From DATGZH01 sp035297265 (GTDB lineage: Bacteria > Actinomycetota > Acidimicrobiia > Acidimicrobiales > RAAP-2), in contig DATGZH010000003.1 of assembly GCA_035297265.1 (NCBI GenBank), positions 62,001 to 126,000 on the forward strand: DNA of 64,000 nucleotides, given 5' to 3'. Position 1 is the first letter of the stretch; each line of letters opens with the position of its first letter. Positions 32,047 to 42,558 of the stretch are shown one piece after another. The notes under the pieces were generated by a model. That model was not told where the DNA came from. It saw nothing but the letters and a program-made list of their open reading frames with translations, and ran no database searches. The translations under genes were made by a program, and so were the position numbers.

Positions 32047-32370
32047 ATGACCGTCATCCGCATCAACGCCATCACCGTCTCGTCCGGCGCGGGCGAGGAG
32101 CTGGCCCGCCGCTTCGCCGAGCGGGCCGGGGCCGTCGACGAGGCGTCCGGCTTCGAGGGATTCGAGCTGCTCCGTCCGACCGACGACCGCGACACCTGGC
32201 TCGTCGTGACCCGCTGGCGGGACGACGAGTCCTTCCGGGCCTGGACGGCTTCGCCCGCCTTCGCCCACGGCCACCGGGGCGCCGACCGACCGCACGGGGG
32301 CCAGCCCGTGGCCTCCCACAGCGAGCTGTGGTCCTATGAGGTAGTCGACCTGTCGGCACCCCCGGGCTGA
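32047..32370 (+). CDS. Antibiotic biosynthesis monooxygenase-fold protein, MhuD-like heme-degrading monooxygenase
   Basis: 107 residues, one ferredoxin-like ABM domain. Asn7 and Trp66 fall at exactly the numbering of the catalytic pair of mycobacterial MhuD, and His74/His76 stand where its heme ligand His75 is. GFEGFELLRPTD and WLVVTRWRDDESFRAW are family signatures. MhuD opens heme to mycobilin and releases iron. GATGAT ends 6 nt before the ATG, suggesting a leaderless mRNA. A nitroreductase follows 8 bp downstream. Iron release could feed the encapsulin system (speculation). Confidence 0.8.
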   Translation: MTVIRINAITVSSGAGEELARRFAERAGAVDEASGFEGFELLRPTDDRDTWLVVTRWRDDESFRAWTASPAFAHGHRGADRPHGGQPVASHSELWSYEVVDLSAPPG

Positions 32371-32378
32371 GCCACCCG

Positions 32379-33068
32379 ATGGACCTGGCCGAGGCCCTCC
32401 GCACCACGGGCGCGGTGCGTGACTTCACCGACGAACCGGTCGCGCACGACGCCGTGGCCCGGGTGCTGGAGCTCGCCCGCTTCGCGCCGAGCGGCGGCAA
32501 CCGCCAGGGCTGGTCGGTCATCGTCGTGCAGGACCAGGCGAAGCGCCGGGCCCTCCGGGACCTCTACCTCGCCGGCTGGTATGAGTACCTGGCCATGGCG
32601 GGGGCCGGGCTCGTCCCCTGGGCGCCCGTCACCGACCGGGAGCGCGAGGCCGAGGCCAGAGCCCGGGCCGACGAGGTCGCGGCGGCGGCCCAGTCCGGGC
32701 CGGGAGGCTTCGCCGAGCACCTCGACGAGGTGCCCGTGCTGCTCCTCGTCCTAGCCGACCTCCGGGCCCTCGCCGCCGTCGACCGGGACCTCGCCCGTTA
32801 CACGTTCGTCGGCGGGGCCTCGGTCTACCCCTTCACCTGGAGCCTCCTGCTGGCGGCGCGGAGCGAGGGCCTGGCCGGCGTGGTGACGACGATGGCCACG
32901 GCCCGAGAAGCAGAGGTGAAGGCTCTGTTCGACGTGCCGGCGGAGCTCGCGGTGGCTGCGCTCGTCGCTCTCGGCCACCCCGTGCGCACGCCTCGGCGGC
33001 TGACCCGACAGCCCGTGGCCGAGTTCACGACCGTGGACCGATTCGGCGGGGACGCCTTCACCCCCTGA
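32379..33068 (+). CDS. Nitroreductase family FMN oxidoreductase
   Basis: 229 residues. RTTGAVRDFTDEPV is the N-terminal FMN-phosphate motif (R-x-VRxF), APSGGNRQGW follows, and VYPFTWSLLLAARSEGLAGV builds the dimer interface. VPAELAVAALVALGHP is the C-terminal family signature. Reduces nitro, quinone or flavin-type substrates with NAD(P)H; exact substrate unknown. Operon with the MhuD-like gene. Confidence 0.9.
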   Translation: MDLAEALRTTGAVRDFTDEPVAHDAVARVLELARFAPSGGNRQGWSVIVVQDQAKRRALRDLYLAGWYEYLAMAGAGLVPWAPVTDREREAEARARADEVAAAAQSGPGGFAEHLDEVPVLLLVLADLRALAAVDRDLARYTFVGGASVYPFTWSLLLAARSEGLAGVVTTMATAREAEVKALFDVPAELAVAALVALGHPVRTPRRLTRQPVAEFTTVDRFGGDAFTP

Positions 33069-33173
33069 GGGCCCCATCGGGGTCGATAGCACCTTGGGGA
33101 CAGTCCTCGGAGCCGGACAATCCGCTCGGCAACCGATGTCATGCGCTCCTCGGGGCAAGCGCCGACAGGCCCT

Positions 33174-34775
33174 TCAGGCCCCCGTCAACTGGCGAGCCGT
33201 CCCTCTCGCCTCGACCCTCGGAGACTTGAGGGGTGCCACGCGAGTGACCACAAAGAGACCGACGAGTCCCACGAGACCAGCCCAGCAGATGGCAACGAGG
33301 ATGGGGGTGGCGGCAATGAGAAGACCCGGACTGGGCACATCAGCGAAGCACGCGAGAGCGGACAAGATGAGGAGAAGGCGAAGCGTCCATCTCTCGGCCA
33401 CGACCGCCAAGAAGACGAACCCCCACGTCTCGTACCAGGGCCACACGACGGGTCCCAGGATGACGAACGCGAGCAGGCTCCAGCCGATCGCCTCGATGCC
33501 TCCGACGCCTCGGGACCGGACGAGTAAGCACACCGAGATCACCGCGGCGATCCCGAGGGAGACGGCTCGGGCACTGTGCACGAAGGCGACCGAGTGCCCG
33601 GCGTAACCCAGTGCGCTCGCCGCATGAGCCAGAGCAAGTCCAACGGCGGTCGCAGGATCGAGCCACGAGACAACCGAACCCGGGTTGGACAAGCCACTTG
33701 TCCACCCCCAGCCGAGTGCGGAAAAGGCACTGATCGCAGCCATCAGCCCCGCGGTCAACAAGAGGGCTGAGGCTACTTTGACGAGCCGCCGAGGCCAGCT
33801 TGCCTCAGTCTCGGCCCACCACCAGCCGATGAAAGCCGCACCGATGAGGGCCGGCATCTTCACCTCCGCCGCGAGAGCGCAAAGAGTCAGTCCGGCCAGG
33901 ATGTGCCTCTTTCGAGCCAGGGCGCAGGCTGTAACGAGCAGACCCAGCATCAGCGCGTCGTTGTGGGCACCCCCCAGAAGATCAAGCAGGACGAGCGGAT
34001 TCAAGACGCCGAGGGCGAAGGCAACAGAACCGTCCCGCCCGATCGAGCGAGCGAGCGCCGGCACGGCCCAAGCGAGCAGGATCACTCCGACAAGAGCAAC
34101 GATCCGAAAGCCGATGACACTGCCGAGAACGTCATGACCGGACAACTTGACGATCCACTCCGAGAGACGCTCCCAGGCCGGCCCATAGGGGGCTGGCGAG
34201 TGACGCCACAGGGGATCCACCAGGTTCAGGAACGGGCCACGCCCGAGGGCTATGGGACCGTGGAGGTAGGGATTGATGCCTCGCGTCACGAGTTGGCCCT
34301 GCGCCGCGTAGCTGTACACGTCACGACTAAACATCGGGGCCATCAGGAAGACGGGCACCCCCCATGCGACCAGGATCATGACCAAGGGCTTCGCCGGCGT
34401 CCCAGGGCGGGCCCGCACAGTGCGCACGACCTCGTACCAAGCCCCGAGCATGAGCGCGATACCGAGATAGACGAGGACGATCCCCAGGAACCGGGTAGTA
34501 GCGGCGATGCTGATTGACGCTTTCGGTCCGTTACCGAAGAACCAGGCGCTGGTCGCCTTGACGGTGAACGGTGAACCCTGCTGCGCTCCTCCAAGGAGGA
34601 CAAGCAACGCGCCGACTGCACCCGTTGCACCGGACACCCAGAGGGACAGCAGACCTGGTACGGGGCGATCTCGGCTCGTGCCGGGGTCTGAGCGCCAACG
34701 GCTCACCGGGGACGGCTGCGTGTCCAACGCAGACTCTTCAGCCGTTGGCCTCCGGATGACCCCGGCTCCTCCCAC
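33174..34775 (-). CDS. Polyprenol-phosphate-mannose alpha-1,6-mannosyltransferase, MptB-like (GT-C)
   Basis: 533 residues and about 13 membrane helices. GT-C catalytic loop APMFSRDVYSYAAQGQL with the acidic Asp, then RGINPYLHGP and HSPAPYGPAWERLS, the conserved features of MptA/MptB enzymes that build the mannan core of lipomannan. The gene is visibly less G+C-rich than its neighbours (more A/T at third positions) and has no partners nearby, suggesting acquisition or relaxed codon bias. GTG start at 34775. Catalysis at the outer face of the membrane. Confidence 0.85.
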   Translation of the reverse strand: MGGAGVIRRPTAEESALDTQPSPVSRWRSDPGTSRDRPVPGLLSLWVSGATGAVGALLVLLGGAQQGSPFTVKATSAWFFGNGPKASISIAATTRFLGIVLVYLGIALMLGAWYEVVRTVRARPGTPAKPLVMILVAWGVPVFLMAPMFSRDVYSYAAQGQLVTRGINPYLHGPIALGRGPFLNLVDPLWRHSPAPYGPAWERLSEWIVKLSGHDVLGSVIGFRIVALVGVILLAWAVPALARSIGRDGSVAFALGVLNPLVLLDLLGGAHNDALMLGLLVTACALARKRHILAGLTLCALAAEVKMPALIGAAFIGWWWAETEASWPRRLVKVASALLLTAGLMAAISAFSALGWGWTSGLSNPGSVVSWLDPATAVGLALAHAASALGYAGHSVAFVHSARAVSLGIAAVISVCLLVRSRGVGGIEAIGWSLLAFVILGPVVWPWYETWGFVFLAVVAERWTLRLLLILSALACFADVPSPGLLIAATPILVAICWAGLVGLVGLFVVTRVAPLKSPRVEARGTARQLTGA

Positions 34776-34950
34776 CTGAAGAACCGTAGCTGTGCCGCCC
34801 CCGAGACTCGGGCGAGTGCCCTGACCGCGATGTGCCGATACCGGGGTGATGCTGGTATCTCACACCGCAGGGTCGGGGACACATGCTGGTCCTCTGACAC
34901 CGACGACGAGCGCTCGCGAGCGGCTCACCCCGCTCATTGCCGAGGGGCCG

Positions 34951-36844
34951 CTAATCGACCGCCCGCCGAGGCGGATGGAGCGCCGGCTCGATCTCGTCGA
35001 GGACCGCCGGGTCCTCGATCGTCGAGGGCACCGCCACCTCGGCCCCTTCGGCCATCTGGCGCATCGCGGCGCGCAGGATCTTGCCCGAGCGGGTCTTCGG
35101 CAGCCGGGCGACGACGACCACCCGGCGGAGCGCCGCCACGGGGCCGATCTGGGAGCGCACGAGATCGACCACCTCGGCCGATAGCTCGGCTTCGTCGCGC
35201 TCGGCACCGGCCTTCTCCACCACGAGGGCCAGGGGGACCTGGCCCTTCAGCTCGTCGGGCACGCCGATCACCGCGCACTCGGCCACGTCGGGGTGGGTGG
35301 CCACCACCTGCTCCATCTCGCCGGTGGACAGCCGGTGCCCGGCCACGTTGATCACGTCGTCGATCCGGCCCATGACGTAGAGGTAGCCGTCGTCGTCGAA
35401 GTAGCCGCCGTCACCGGTGAGGTAGTAGCCGTCGTAGCGCGCCAGGTAGGAGCGGACGAGCCGCTCTTCGTCCTCGTAGAGTCCGGTGAGGGTCCCCGGG
35501 GGCAGCGGCAGCCCGATGGCCACCGAGCCCTGGACGCCCGGTGCGCACCGCCGCCCGACCTCGTCGAGCACGGCGACGTCGTAGCCCGGCACGGGCTTGG
35601 TCGGCGAGCCCGCCTTGGCTGGGAGGGCCTCGATACCGAGACAGTTGGCCGCCACCGGCCAGCCCGTCTCGGTCTGCCACCAGTTGTCGACGACGGGCAC
35701 GCCGAGCACCCGGCTGGCCCACTTGTAGGTCTCGGGGTCCAGCCGCTCGCCCGCCAGGAAGAGGGCGCGGAGCGACGGGACGCCCTCCCCGACGAGCTCG
35801 GCCTCGGGGTCCTCCTTGCGGATGGCCCGGATGGCCGTCGGCGCCGTGAAGAGGACGTCGACGCGGTGGTCCCGCACGACCCGCCAGAACGCGCCGGCGT
35901 CGGGCGTGCCGACGGGCTTGCCCTCGTAGAGCACCGTCGTGGCCCCGGCCAGCAGGGGCCCGTAGACGATGTAGGAGTGGCCCACCACCCAGCCCACGTC
36001 GCTCGCCGCCCAGAACCTCTCCCCCGCGTCGATCGAGAACACGTTGGCCATGCTCCAGGCGAGGGCCACCGCGTGGCCCCCGTTGTCGCGCACGATGCCC
36101 TTGGGCGTCCCCGTCGTCCCCGACGTGTAGAGGATGTAGAGGGGATCCGTGGCGGCCACCGCCTGGCAGCCGACGGGCTCGGCCCCGGCCACCGCCTCCT
36201 CCCAGTCGAGGTCCCGCCCGGCCACGAGCTCGGCCGAGAACTGCGGGCGCGCCGCGACGACACAGGCCTCCGGGCGGTGGGTCGCCTCCACCAGGGCCTG
36301 GTCGAGGAGCGGCTTGTAGGGGACCACCCGGCCGGCCTCGATGCCGCACGAGGCCGACAGCACCACCTTGGGCCGGGCATGGTCCACCCGCACGGCGAGC
36401 TCGTGGGCGGCGAAGCCCCCGAAGACCACCGAGTGCACCGCACCGAGCCGGGCGCAGGCCAGCATGGCCACGACGGCCTCGGGCACCATCGGCAGGTAGA
36501 TGACCACCCGGTCGCCCCGGCCGACGCCGAGGCCGGTGAGCACGCCAGCGAAGCGGGCGACGTCGTCGAGGAGCCGGGCGTAGCTCCGCACCTCGACCGT
36601 GCCGGTGACCGGGCTGTCGTAGACGAGCGCCGGCTGGTCCCCGCGCCCGGCCGCCACGTGGCGGTCCAGCGCGTTGTGACAGGTGTTGAGCTCGGCGCCC
36701 GGGAACCACCGCACGAGCGGCTTCGTGTCGTCGCGGGCCTGCGTCGGCGGCACCGTCCAGTCGACCGCGGCCGCCGCCGCCAGCCAGAACTCGTCGGGCT
36801 GCTCGAGGCTGGCCCGGTAGACGGCCTCGTAGCCCACCGGCCGT

Positions 36845-36858
<14 letters not shown>
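34951..36858 (-). CDS. Acyl-CoA synthetase, propionyl/acetyl-CoA synthetase type
   Basis: 635 residues. Adenylation motifs YTSGTTGTPKGIV and WWQTETGWP, hinge YYLTGDGGYFDDDG, and the C-terminal catalytic-lysine motif LPKTRSGKILR. YEAVYRASLEQPDEFW and the DRHVAAGRGDQPALVYDSPV block are closest to PrpE/ACSS3. Makes propionyl-CoA or acetyl-CoA from the acid, CoA and ATP. The start at 36858 overlaps the deacetylase stop by 14 bp. The motif lysine is the known acetylation switch of this family, matching its operon partners. Confidence 0.94.
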
Positions 36859-37893
<1,035 letters not shown>

Positions 37894-37900
<7 letters not shown>

Positions 37901-38466
37901 GGCGGGCCGTCGCCGGGTCCGATGGCGAAGCCCACACTGATCACGCCCTGGGCCACGCTCGTCTCGAGCTCGAAGCCCGACTCGCGGAACACGGTCATCA
38001 TCGCCACGTTGCCCTCGAGCGTCTCGGCCCGGAAGCGACGGATGCCCCGGGGTCCCGCCGCCCGGACGAGCTCGTGCAGGAGCAGCGAGCCGAGGCCCTG
38101 GTGTTGAAAGGCGTCGGCCACGACGAACGCCACCTCCGCCTCGTCACCGCTGGCGAGGCGGTCGAAGCGGGCCACGCCGACGAGGGTTCCTTCGACCTCG
38201 GCCACGAGGGCGAGTCGGTCCTCGTAGTCCACCTGGGTGAACCGCACCACCTCCTTCTCGCTCAGGTGACGGTGGAGCGTGAAGAAGCGAAAGTAGACGC
38301 TGGCCGACGAGAGCGCCTCGTGGAACTCGACCAGGCGGGGGGCGTCTCCGGGCCGGATCGGCCGCACGTGGACGGCGAGCCCGTCCCGGGTGACGAGGTC
38401 GCACACGAGCTCGTCGGGATAGCGGCTACCGCCGGTCGTGTCCGCCTCGGGCGCGGTGCTCGACAT
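37894..38466 (-). CDS. GNAT-family acetyltransferase, AcuA/Pat-like
   Basis: 190 residues from the ATG at 38466, which has GGGAGGTGAG upstream (GTG 38517 is weaker). The GNAT fold is seen in DGLAVHVRPIRPGDAPRLVEF, LVAEVEGTLVGVARF, AEVAFVVADAFQHQGLGSLL (acetyl-CoA loop Q-x-x-G-x-G) and RAETLEGNVAMMTVFRESGF. The N-terminal FHEALSSASVYFRFF block is the arrangement of the GNAT half of Pat/KAT enzymes, without the cAMP or NDP-forming domain. Likely acetylates the synthetase in its own operon. Exact substrate inferred. Confidence 0.88.
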
Positions 38467-38565
38467 CGGCTCACCTCCCTCGGGCCGGTCCACCTGGGCC
38501 ATCCTCCCATCGGACACGATGGGTGGGCCCCGGACCAGGGGCCAACGTCCCGAAGCCCACGGCGA

Positions 38566-39048
38566 TCAGCGTCGCAGGTGCACCTCGGCCTGCCAGGACC
38601 CGGTGAGCTCCACGTTCGAGAGCTCGCTCCCGGCCGGGAGGAGCCAGCCGAGAACCACCGAGTGCGGCTCGTTCGTCGGGACGAGGGCGATGAGCCCCCG
38701 GCGGGCGTGGTCCTGGTCGACCCGCCAGCGGGGTGGGACGTCCAGCCCCCGCTCGATCAGCGTCGCCCGGACGGGCCCACCGAGCGAGTGGAGGATGCCG
38801 ACGGTCGTGACCGGCGGGCCCCGGCGGCCCGGCCGGGGCGGGATCCAGGTGCACATCGAGACCCCGGGCTGGCGGCCTCCGAACACCGAGAAGAGCCCGG
38901 GGCCCTCCCGCTCGGGCTCGGCCACGAAGCCGGGCAGGAGGTTGATCCAGCCCCTGGGGTCGCCGACCAGCTCGCCCATCCACTCCTCGAGGTGCTCCGT
39001 GGACTCGGGCACGAACTCGAACCGCTCCACGTGCCGGGCCACGGCCAC
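38566..39048 (-). CDS. Hypothetical protein, unrecognised
   Basis: 160 residues with no signal peptide or membrane helix and no motif I recognise. Codon bias is normal. It contains WINLLPGFVAEPEREGPGLF and TTVGILHSLGGPVRATLIER, and ends LTGSWQAEVHLRR. It is about 100 bp upstream of the GNAT gene in the same orientation and could share its transcript. ATG 39048 has no strong Shine-Dalgarno. Confidence 0.75.
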   Translation of the reverse strand: MAVARHVERFEFVPESTEHLEEWMGELVGDPRGWINLLPGFVAEPEREGPGLFSVFGGRQPGVSMCTWIPPRPGRRGPPVTTVGILHSLGGPVRATLIERGLDVPPRWRVDQDHARRGLIALVPTNEPHSVVLGWLLPAGSELSNVELTGSWQAEVHLRR

Positions 39049-39095
39049 TGTCTACTCAGGCCGCTCCGGCGCGGGCACGTCGCGCCGTCGGTGCC

Positions 39096-41444
39096 TCAGT
39101 TCTCGATGCCGAGCGACTGGGTCCAGCCGGCACCGACGGCCTCGAAGGCCGTCATAGCCGTGATGAGCGTCGGGCTGGTCGTGGGCGTGCTCGACTGCGT
39201 GCCGAGGCCGAGCTCCCCGTCGACGTTGTAGCCCCAGGCGTAGAGGTCACCCGACGAGGTGAGGGCCAGCGAGAAGCCGTCGCCCCCGTTCACGTCGATG
39301 ACGTTGCCCACGCCGCTCACGTCCACTGGTACGTCCGAGCCGAGGGTCGAGAGCGGGAGGCCGAGCTCGCCGCTGTTGTTGGCGCCCCAGGCCTCGACAG
39401 CCCCGCTCGTCGTGACGGCCAGGGCGTGGAAGACCCCGCCGGTCACGGCCACCGCGTCGTTGAGGCCGCTCACGTCCACCGGCACGTTGCTGCCGTGGGT
39501 GCTCCCGCTCGTGCCGTTCCCGAGCTCGCCGTCGACGTTGTAGCCCCAGGAGACCACCTGGCCCCCGGCCAGGATGGCGTACCCGTCCTCCGCCCCGGCC
39601 GAGACGGCGGCCACGTTGTCGAGCGTGCCCCCGCCCCCCACCTGCTGGACGAGGACCGGCACGTCGCTCTGGCCACCGGTCACGCCGTTGCCGAGCTCGC
39701 CGAAGGCGTCGTTGCCCCAGGCGTAGACGTTGCCCGAGGCCGTGAGGGCGTATGCGGCGTTGCCCCTCGAGGAGACGGCCACGATGCCCGAGAGGAAGCC
39801 GGACCCGCCGGGCCCCACCACCTCGACCGGGGTGCTGCTGTCGACGGTCGAGTTGTTCCCGAGCTCGCCCTTCGTGTTGTCGCCCCAGGCGTAGACGTTG
39901 CCCGTGCCGCTCAAGGCGTAGCCGGAGGCGTCACCCGAGGCCACGGCGACCATGCCGCCCAGGGTCCCGCTGCCGCCGACGCCCACCACCGGCACCGGCG
40001 TCGAGCTGGACGTGGTGTTGCCGGTGCCCAGCTCGTCGAGCGTGTTGTCCCCCCAGGCGTAGACGTCGCCCATGAAGGTGACGGCGTTGGAGAAGTCGTC
40101 ACCGCCCGAGGACATGTCGACCACCATGGGCAGGTCGGACACGGGCCCCGGGGTGAGGTCGTCGGTCGTGGTGCCGTTGCCCAGCTGGCCGGCCGAGTTG
40201 GCCCCCCAGGCCTCGGCGGTGCCGAGGATGTAGGTGAACTCGTCGGCCGTCACCGGCGTCGAGGTCCCGATGGGGTTGGTGACGAGGACGTCCACCGTTC
40301 CCGACCCGGCCGGCGACACCGCGGTGATCTCGGTCGGCGAGACGGCCGTGTAGCTCATGGCGGCGTTGCCCCCGAACGTGACGGCCGTCGCCCCGAAGAG
40401 CCCTGTGCCGCTGATCGTGACCGAGGTGCCCCCGAACGCCGGGCCCCTCGAGGGCACGATCGAGGTGATGGTTGGGGCGTCCTCGTAGACGAACTGGTCC
40501 AACGGGGGGTTGGGGTGAGAGGTCCCGCCCGGGGTCGTCACCATGACGTCGACGACGCCGTTCCCCGGGGGCGAGGTCGCCGTGATGGAGGTGTCGGAGT
40601 TCACCACGACGTTCGTGGCCGCGCCCGCTCCAAACTGGACCGAGGTCGCTCCGGTGAAGCCCTGGCCGCTGATGTCGACAACGGTGCTCCCCGACGTCGG
40701 ACCGAGGTCCGGCGAGACGGCGTTCACGACCGGTGTCGTCGGATCGAGATACGTGTACTCGTCGGCCCAGGTGATCGTCGACACCCCGCTGGGCGTGGTC
40801 ACGACCAGGTCGACGGTGGTGTTGGCCGTGCCACGGGGCGCTTGCACCGTGAGGGACAGGCCGCTCGGGTCGACGACCACGTGCCTGCCCGGCGTGGCGC
40901 CGAAGTCGACTGATTGCACCGCGACGAAGTTGGTGCCGTCGATGGTGACCGTGTTGTGCCCAGCGTCAGGGCCCGCCGTGGGAACGACGCCGGTCACGCT
41001 GGGCGGGTAGCCGTAGGTGTACTGGTCGGCGGGCGTGATGGCGGACGTGCCATGCGGTGACGTCACCCGGACGTCGACCGGCCCAGGCGACCCGGGTGGC
41101 TCGATGACGTCGGCGAAGTGGTGGCCGTACTTCGTGACGGTCGCCGGCTGGCCGCCGAACATGACGATGGGTTCGACGAGGTGCGGGCTGAAATGTTGGC
41201 CTCTCACGACGACGCTCGCCCCCCCGGCGATCGGACCGACGTTGAGATGTACGGAGAGCACGACGGGTACGTGCGGCTGACCGGATGCGCCGGCCGGTGT
41301 AGCCCGAACGAGCGGTATGACGACGCCACACACCACAGCCGTGGCGACAAGTGTGCGTCGCAGACCAGACCGCAACCTTCTTGCCGCTAGCACTCTGGTC
41401 CCTGGCTGAGGTCGTGGCACGTCCGCCCCTCTCGGGCTGTCCAC
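39096..41444 (-). CDS. Secreted protein with four IPT/TIG domains and seven RCC1-like repeats
   Basis: 782 residues. N-terminal export signal RRTLVATAVVCGVVIPLVRA. Four immunoglobulin-like IPT/TIG domains at about 60-145, 146-230, 232-318 and 320-402, each with P-x-x-GP-x-xGG/GHxVTIxGxxF. Then seven RCC1-type blades (VYAWGDNTKGELGNNST repeats) to about 780, forming a beta-propeller. TIG plus RCC1 is typical of actinobacterial and Chloroflexi surface proteins of unknown role. GTG start at 41444. No anchoring motif at the C-terminus. Confidence 0.9.
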   Translation of the reverse strand: MDSPRGADVPRPQPGTRVLAARRLRSGLRRTLVATAVVCGVVIPLVRATPAGASGQPHVPVVLSVHLNVGPIAGGASVVVRGQHFSPHLVEPIVMFGGQPATVTKYGHHFADVIEPPGSPGPVDVRVTSPHGTSAITPADQYTYGYPPSVTGVVPTAGPDAGHNTVTIDGTNFVAVQSVDFGATPGRHVVVDPSGLSLTVQAPRGTANTTVDLVVTTPSGVSTITWADEYTYLDPTTPVVNAVSPDLGPTSGSTVVDISGQGFTGATSVQFGAGAATNVVVNSDTSITATSPPGNGVVDVMVTTPGGTSHPNPPLDQFVYEDAPTITSIVPSRGPAFGGTSVTISGTGLFGATAVTFGGNAAMSYTAVSPTEITAVSPAGSGTVDVLVTNPIGTSTPVTADEFTYILGTAEAWGANSAGQLGNGTTTDDLTPGPVSDLPMVVDMSSGGDDFSNAVTFMGDVYAWGDNTLDELGTGNTTSSSTPVPVVGVGGSGTLGGMVAVASGDASGYALSGTGNVYAWGDNTKGELGNNSTVDSSTPVEVVGPGGSGFLSGIVAVSSRGNAAYALTASGNVYAWGNDAFGELGNGVTGGQSDVPVLVQQVGGGGTLDNVAAVSAGAEDGYAILAGGQVVSWGYNVDGELGNGTSGSTHGSNVPVDVSGLNDAVAVTGGVFHALAVTTSGAVEAWGANNSGELGLPLSTLGSDVPVDVSGVGNVIDVNGGDGFSLALTSSGDLYAWGYNVDGELGLGTQSSTPTTSPTLITAMTAFEAVGAGWTQSLGIEN

Positions 41445-42001
41445 CCAGGCGACGGATGCTTCGGCGCACCTCCGGGGCCAAGGCGGCTTTCACACGCTTC
41501 CCACCGCCCAGGGCGCTTTCCCAGAGCGCCCGTCCAGCGGCGAGTCACTGCTCTGCAATTCGCAAGGTAGCACCAAAAGCATCTCGTCCGCCTGGGCTCC
41601 CAAACCATCGTTTGAATTGGGCCGGGGTGACCGCTCACGGAAGAAGTGTGACCCCCCCGCTGGGCCAGTGAGCCATGCGGCGTGCCGCCCGCCGGCGGCC
41701 TCGGTCGGTCACCTGCTTGACACCGGCCCGCGACCAGGGTGCCCCGGTCGCGGCGGCCCGGTCTCCCACGGACGGCCCGGGGCCTGACCCGCTGGGCAAC
41801 GGAGCGTGGGGGCGGCGTCGCCGGATGGCGCGGGGCGTGACCCGCATTTCCACCAATGGCCGAGACAAGGGGGTCGGCTATTTGGTGGCCCACCGGCGCA
41901 CGGCAGCAAGGACGGCGCACCCATTCGGCGCCCGCTCATTGGGCCCGAGGGAGAGGGCGGCCTGGGGGCTGGAGGGAGCTTGGGAGCCCTCCCTCGGCCG
42001 G
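41445..42001. other. 557-bp non-coding region upstream of the TIG/RCC1 gene
   Basis: Longest gap in the window. Both flanking genes read leftward, so it holds the UspA terminator (41972-41995) and the leader/promoter of the TIG/RCC1 gene. An A+T-richer patch near 41570-41625 (CAATTCGCAAGGTAGCACC, CCATCGTTTGAATTGG) is the likely promoter. The segment 41445-41560 is rich in short complementary blocks and could be a structured leader. No riboswitch class recognised. Short ORFs here lack codon bias. Confidence 0.45.
41972..41995 (-). terminator. Hairpin after the UspA gene
   Basis: GAGGGAG (41972-41978) pairs with CTCCCTC (41989-41995) around a 10-nt loop, 6 nt past the stop codon of the minus-strand UspA gene. 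Confidence 0.5.
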
Positions 42002-42430
42002 CTACCCGGTGGTGTCGACGATGAGCACCGAGCAGGGCGCGTGGTGGGCCACCGAGTTCGGCACGCTCCCGAGCACCCGCTTGGCCCCCTTCATCCCCTT
42101 GTTGCCGACCACGATGAGGTCGGCGTGCTGCTCGATGGCCACCTGGACGAGCGCCTCGGCCGGTGCGCTCGTGGCCGCATGCACGACCGGTTCGAGGCCC
42201 TCGTCCTTCACCATGAGCGCGAGGTCGCTCAGCAGCACGTCCGCCGGGTTCGCCGTCGTCGTGTAGCGGAACTCCTCGGGCAAAGAACCCGTGTCCGCCG
42301 CCGGCTTGGGCTTGTAGGCCGTCACGATGTGGAGCTGGCCGCCCGACATCTTCACGATGGCCGCGGCGGCCCGCACGGCGTCCGCTGCGGTCATCGACTC
42401 GTCGGCCCCCACGACCACGGTGTCGAACAT
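42002..42430 (-). CDS. Universal stress protein, UspA family (ATP-binding type)
   Basis: 142 residues. FDTVVVGADESMTAADAVRA at the start and the ATP loop VVGNKGMKGAKRVLGSVPNS (G-x2-G-x9-G-S) near the end. The ATG at 42430 is preceded by AAGGAGG at optimal spacing, ruling out the longer frame. UspA proteins support survival in stress and dormancy. Monocistronic. Upstream, GGACCCGAC is directly repeated at about 42480-42496 (minus strand), a possible regulator site. Confidence 0.93.
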   Translation of the reverse strand: MFDTVVVGADESMTAADAVRAAAAIVKMSGGQLHIVTAYKPKPAADTGSLPEEFRYTTTANPADVLLSDLALMVKDEGLEPVVHAATSAPAEALVQVAIEQHADLIVVGNKGMKGAKRVLGSVPNSVAHHAPCSVLIVDTTG

Positions 42431-42558
42431 GGTGATCCTCCTTCGTCCTCGCTCAGCCGGTGACCCGGCACTTCGCCGCGGGTCCGTCGGGTCCAACCGA
42501 GCGTGCTGCGGGGTCGCCGCAGGCTACACCGACCGGTGGGCCGGGCTCCGGAACGGGT

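Noticed and set aside
41445..41970. Short ORFs of 70-260 codons on both strands in the long gap
   Set aside because: No codon bias, no RBS and no motifs; Arg/Pro/Gly-rich translations typical of spurious frames in G+C-rich non-coding DNA.
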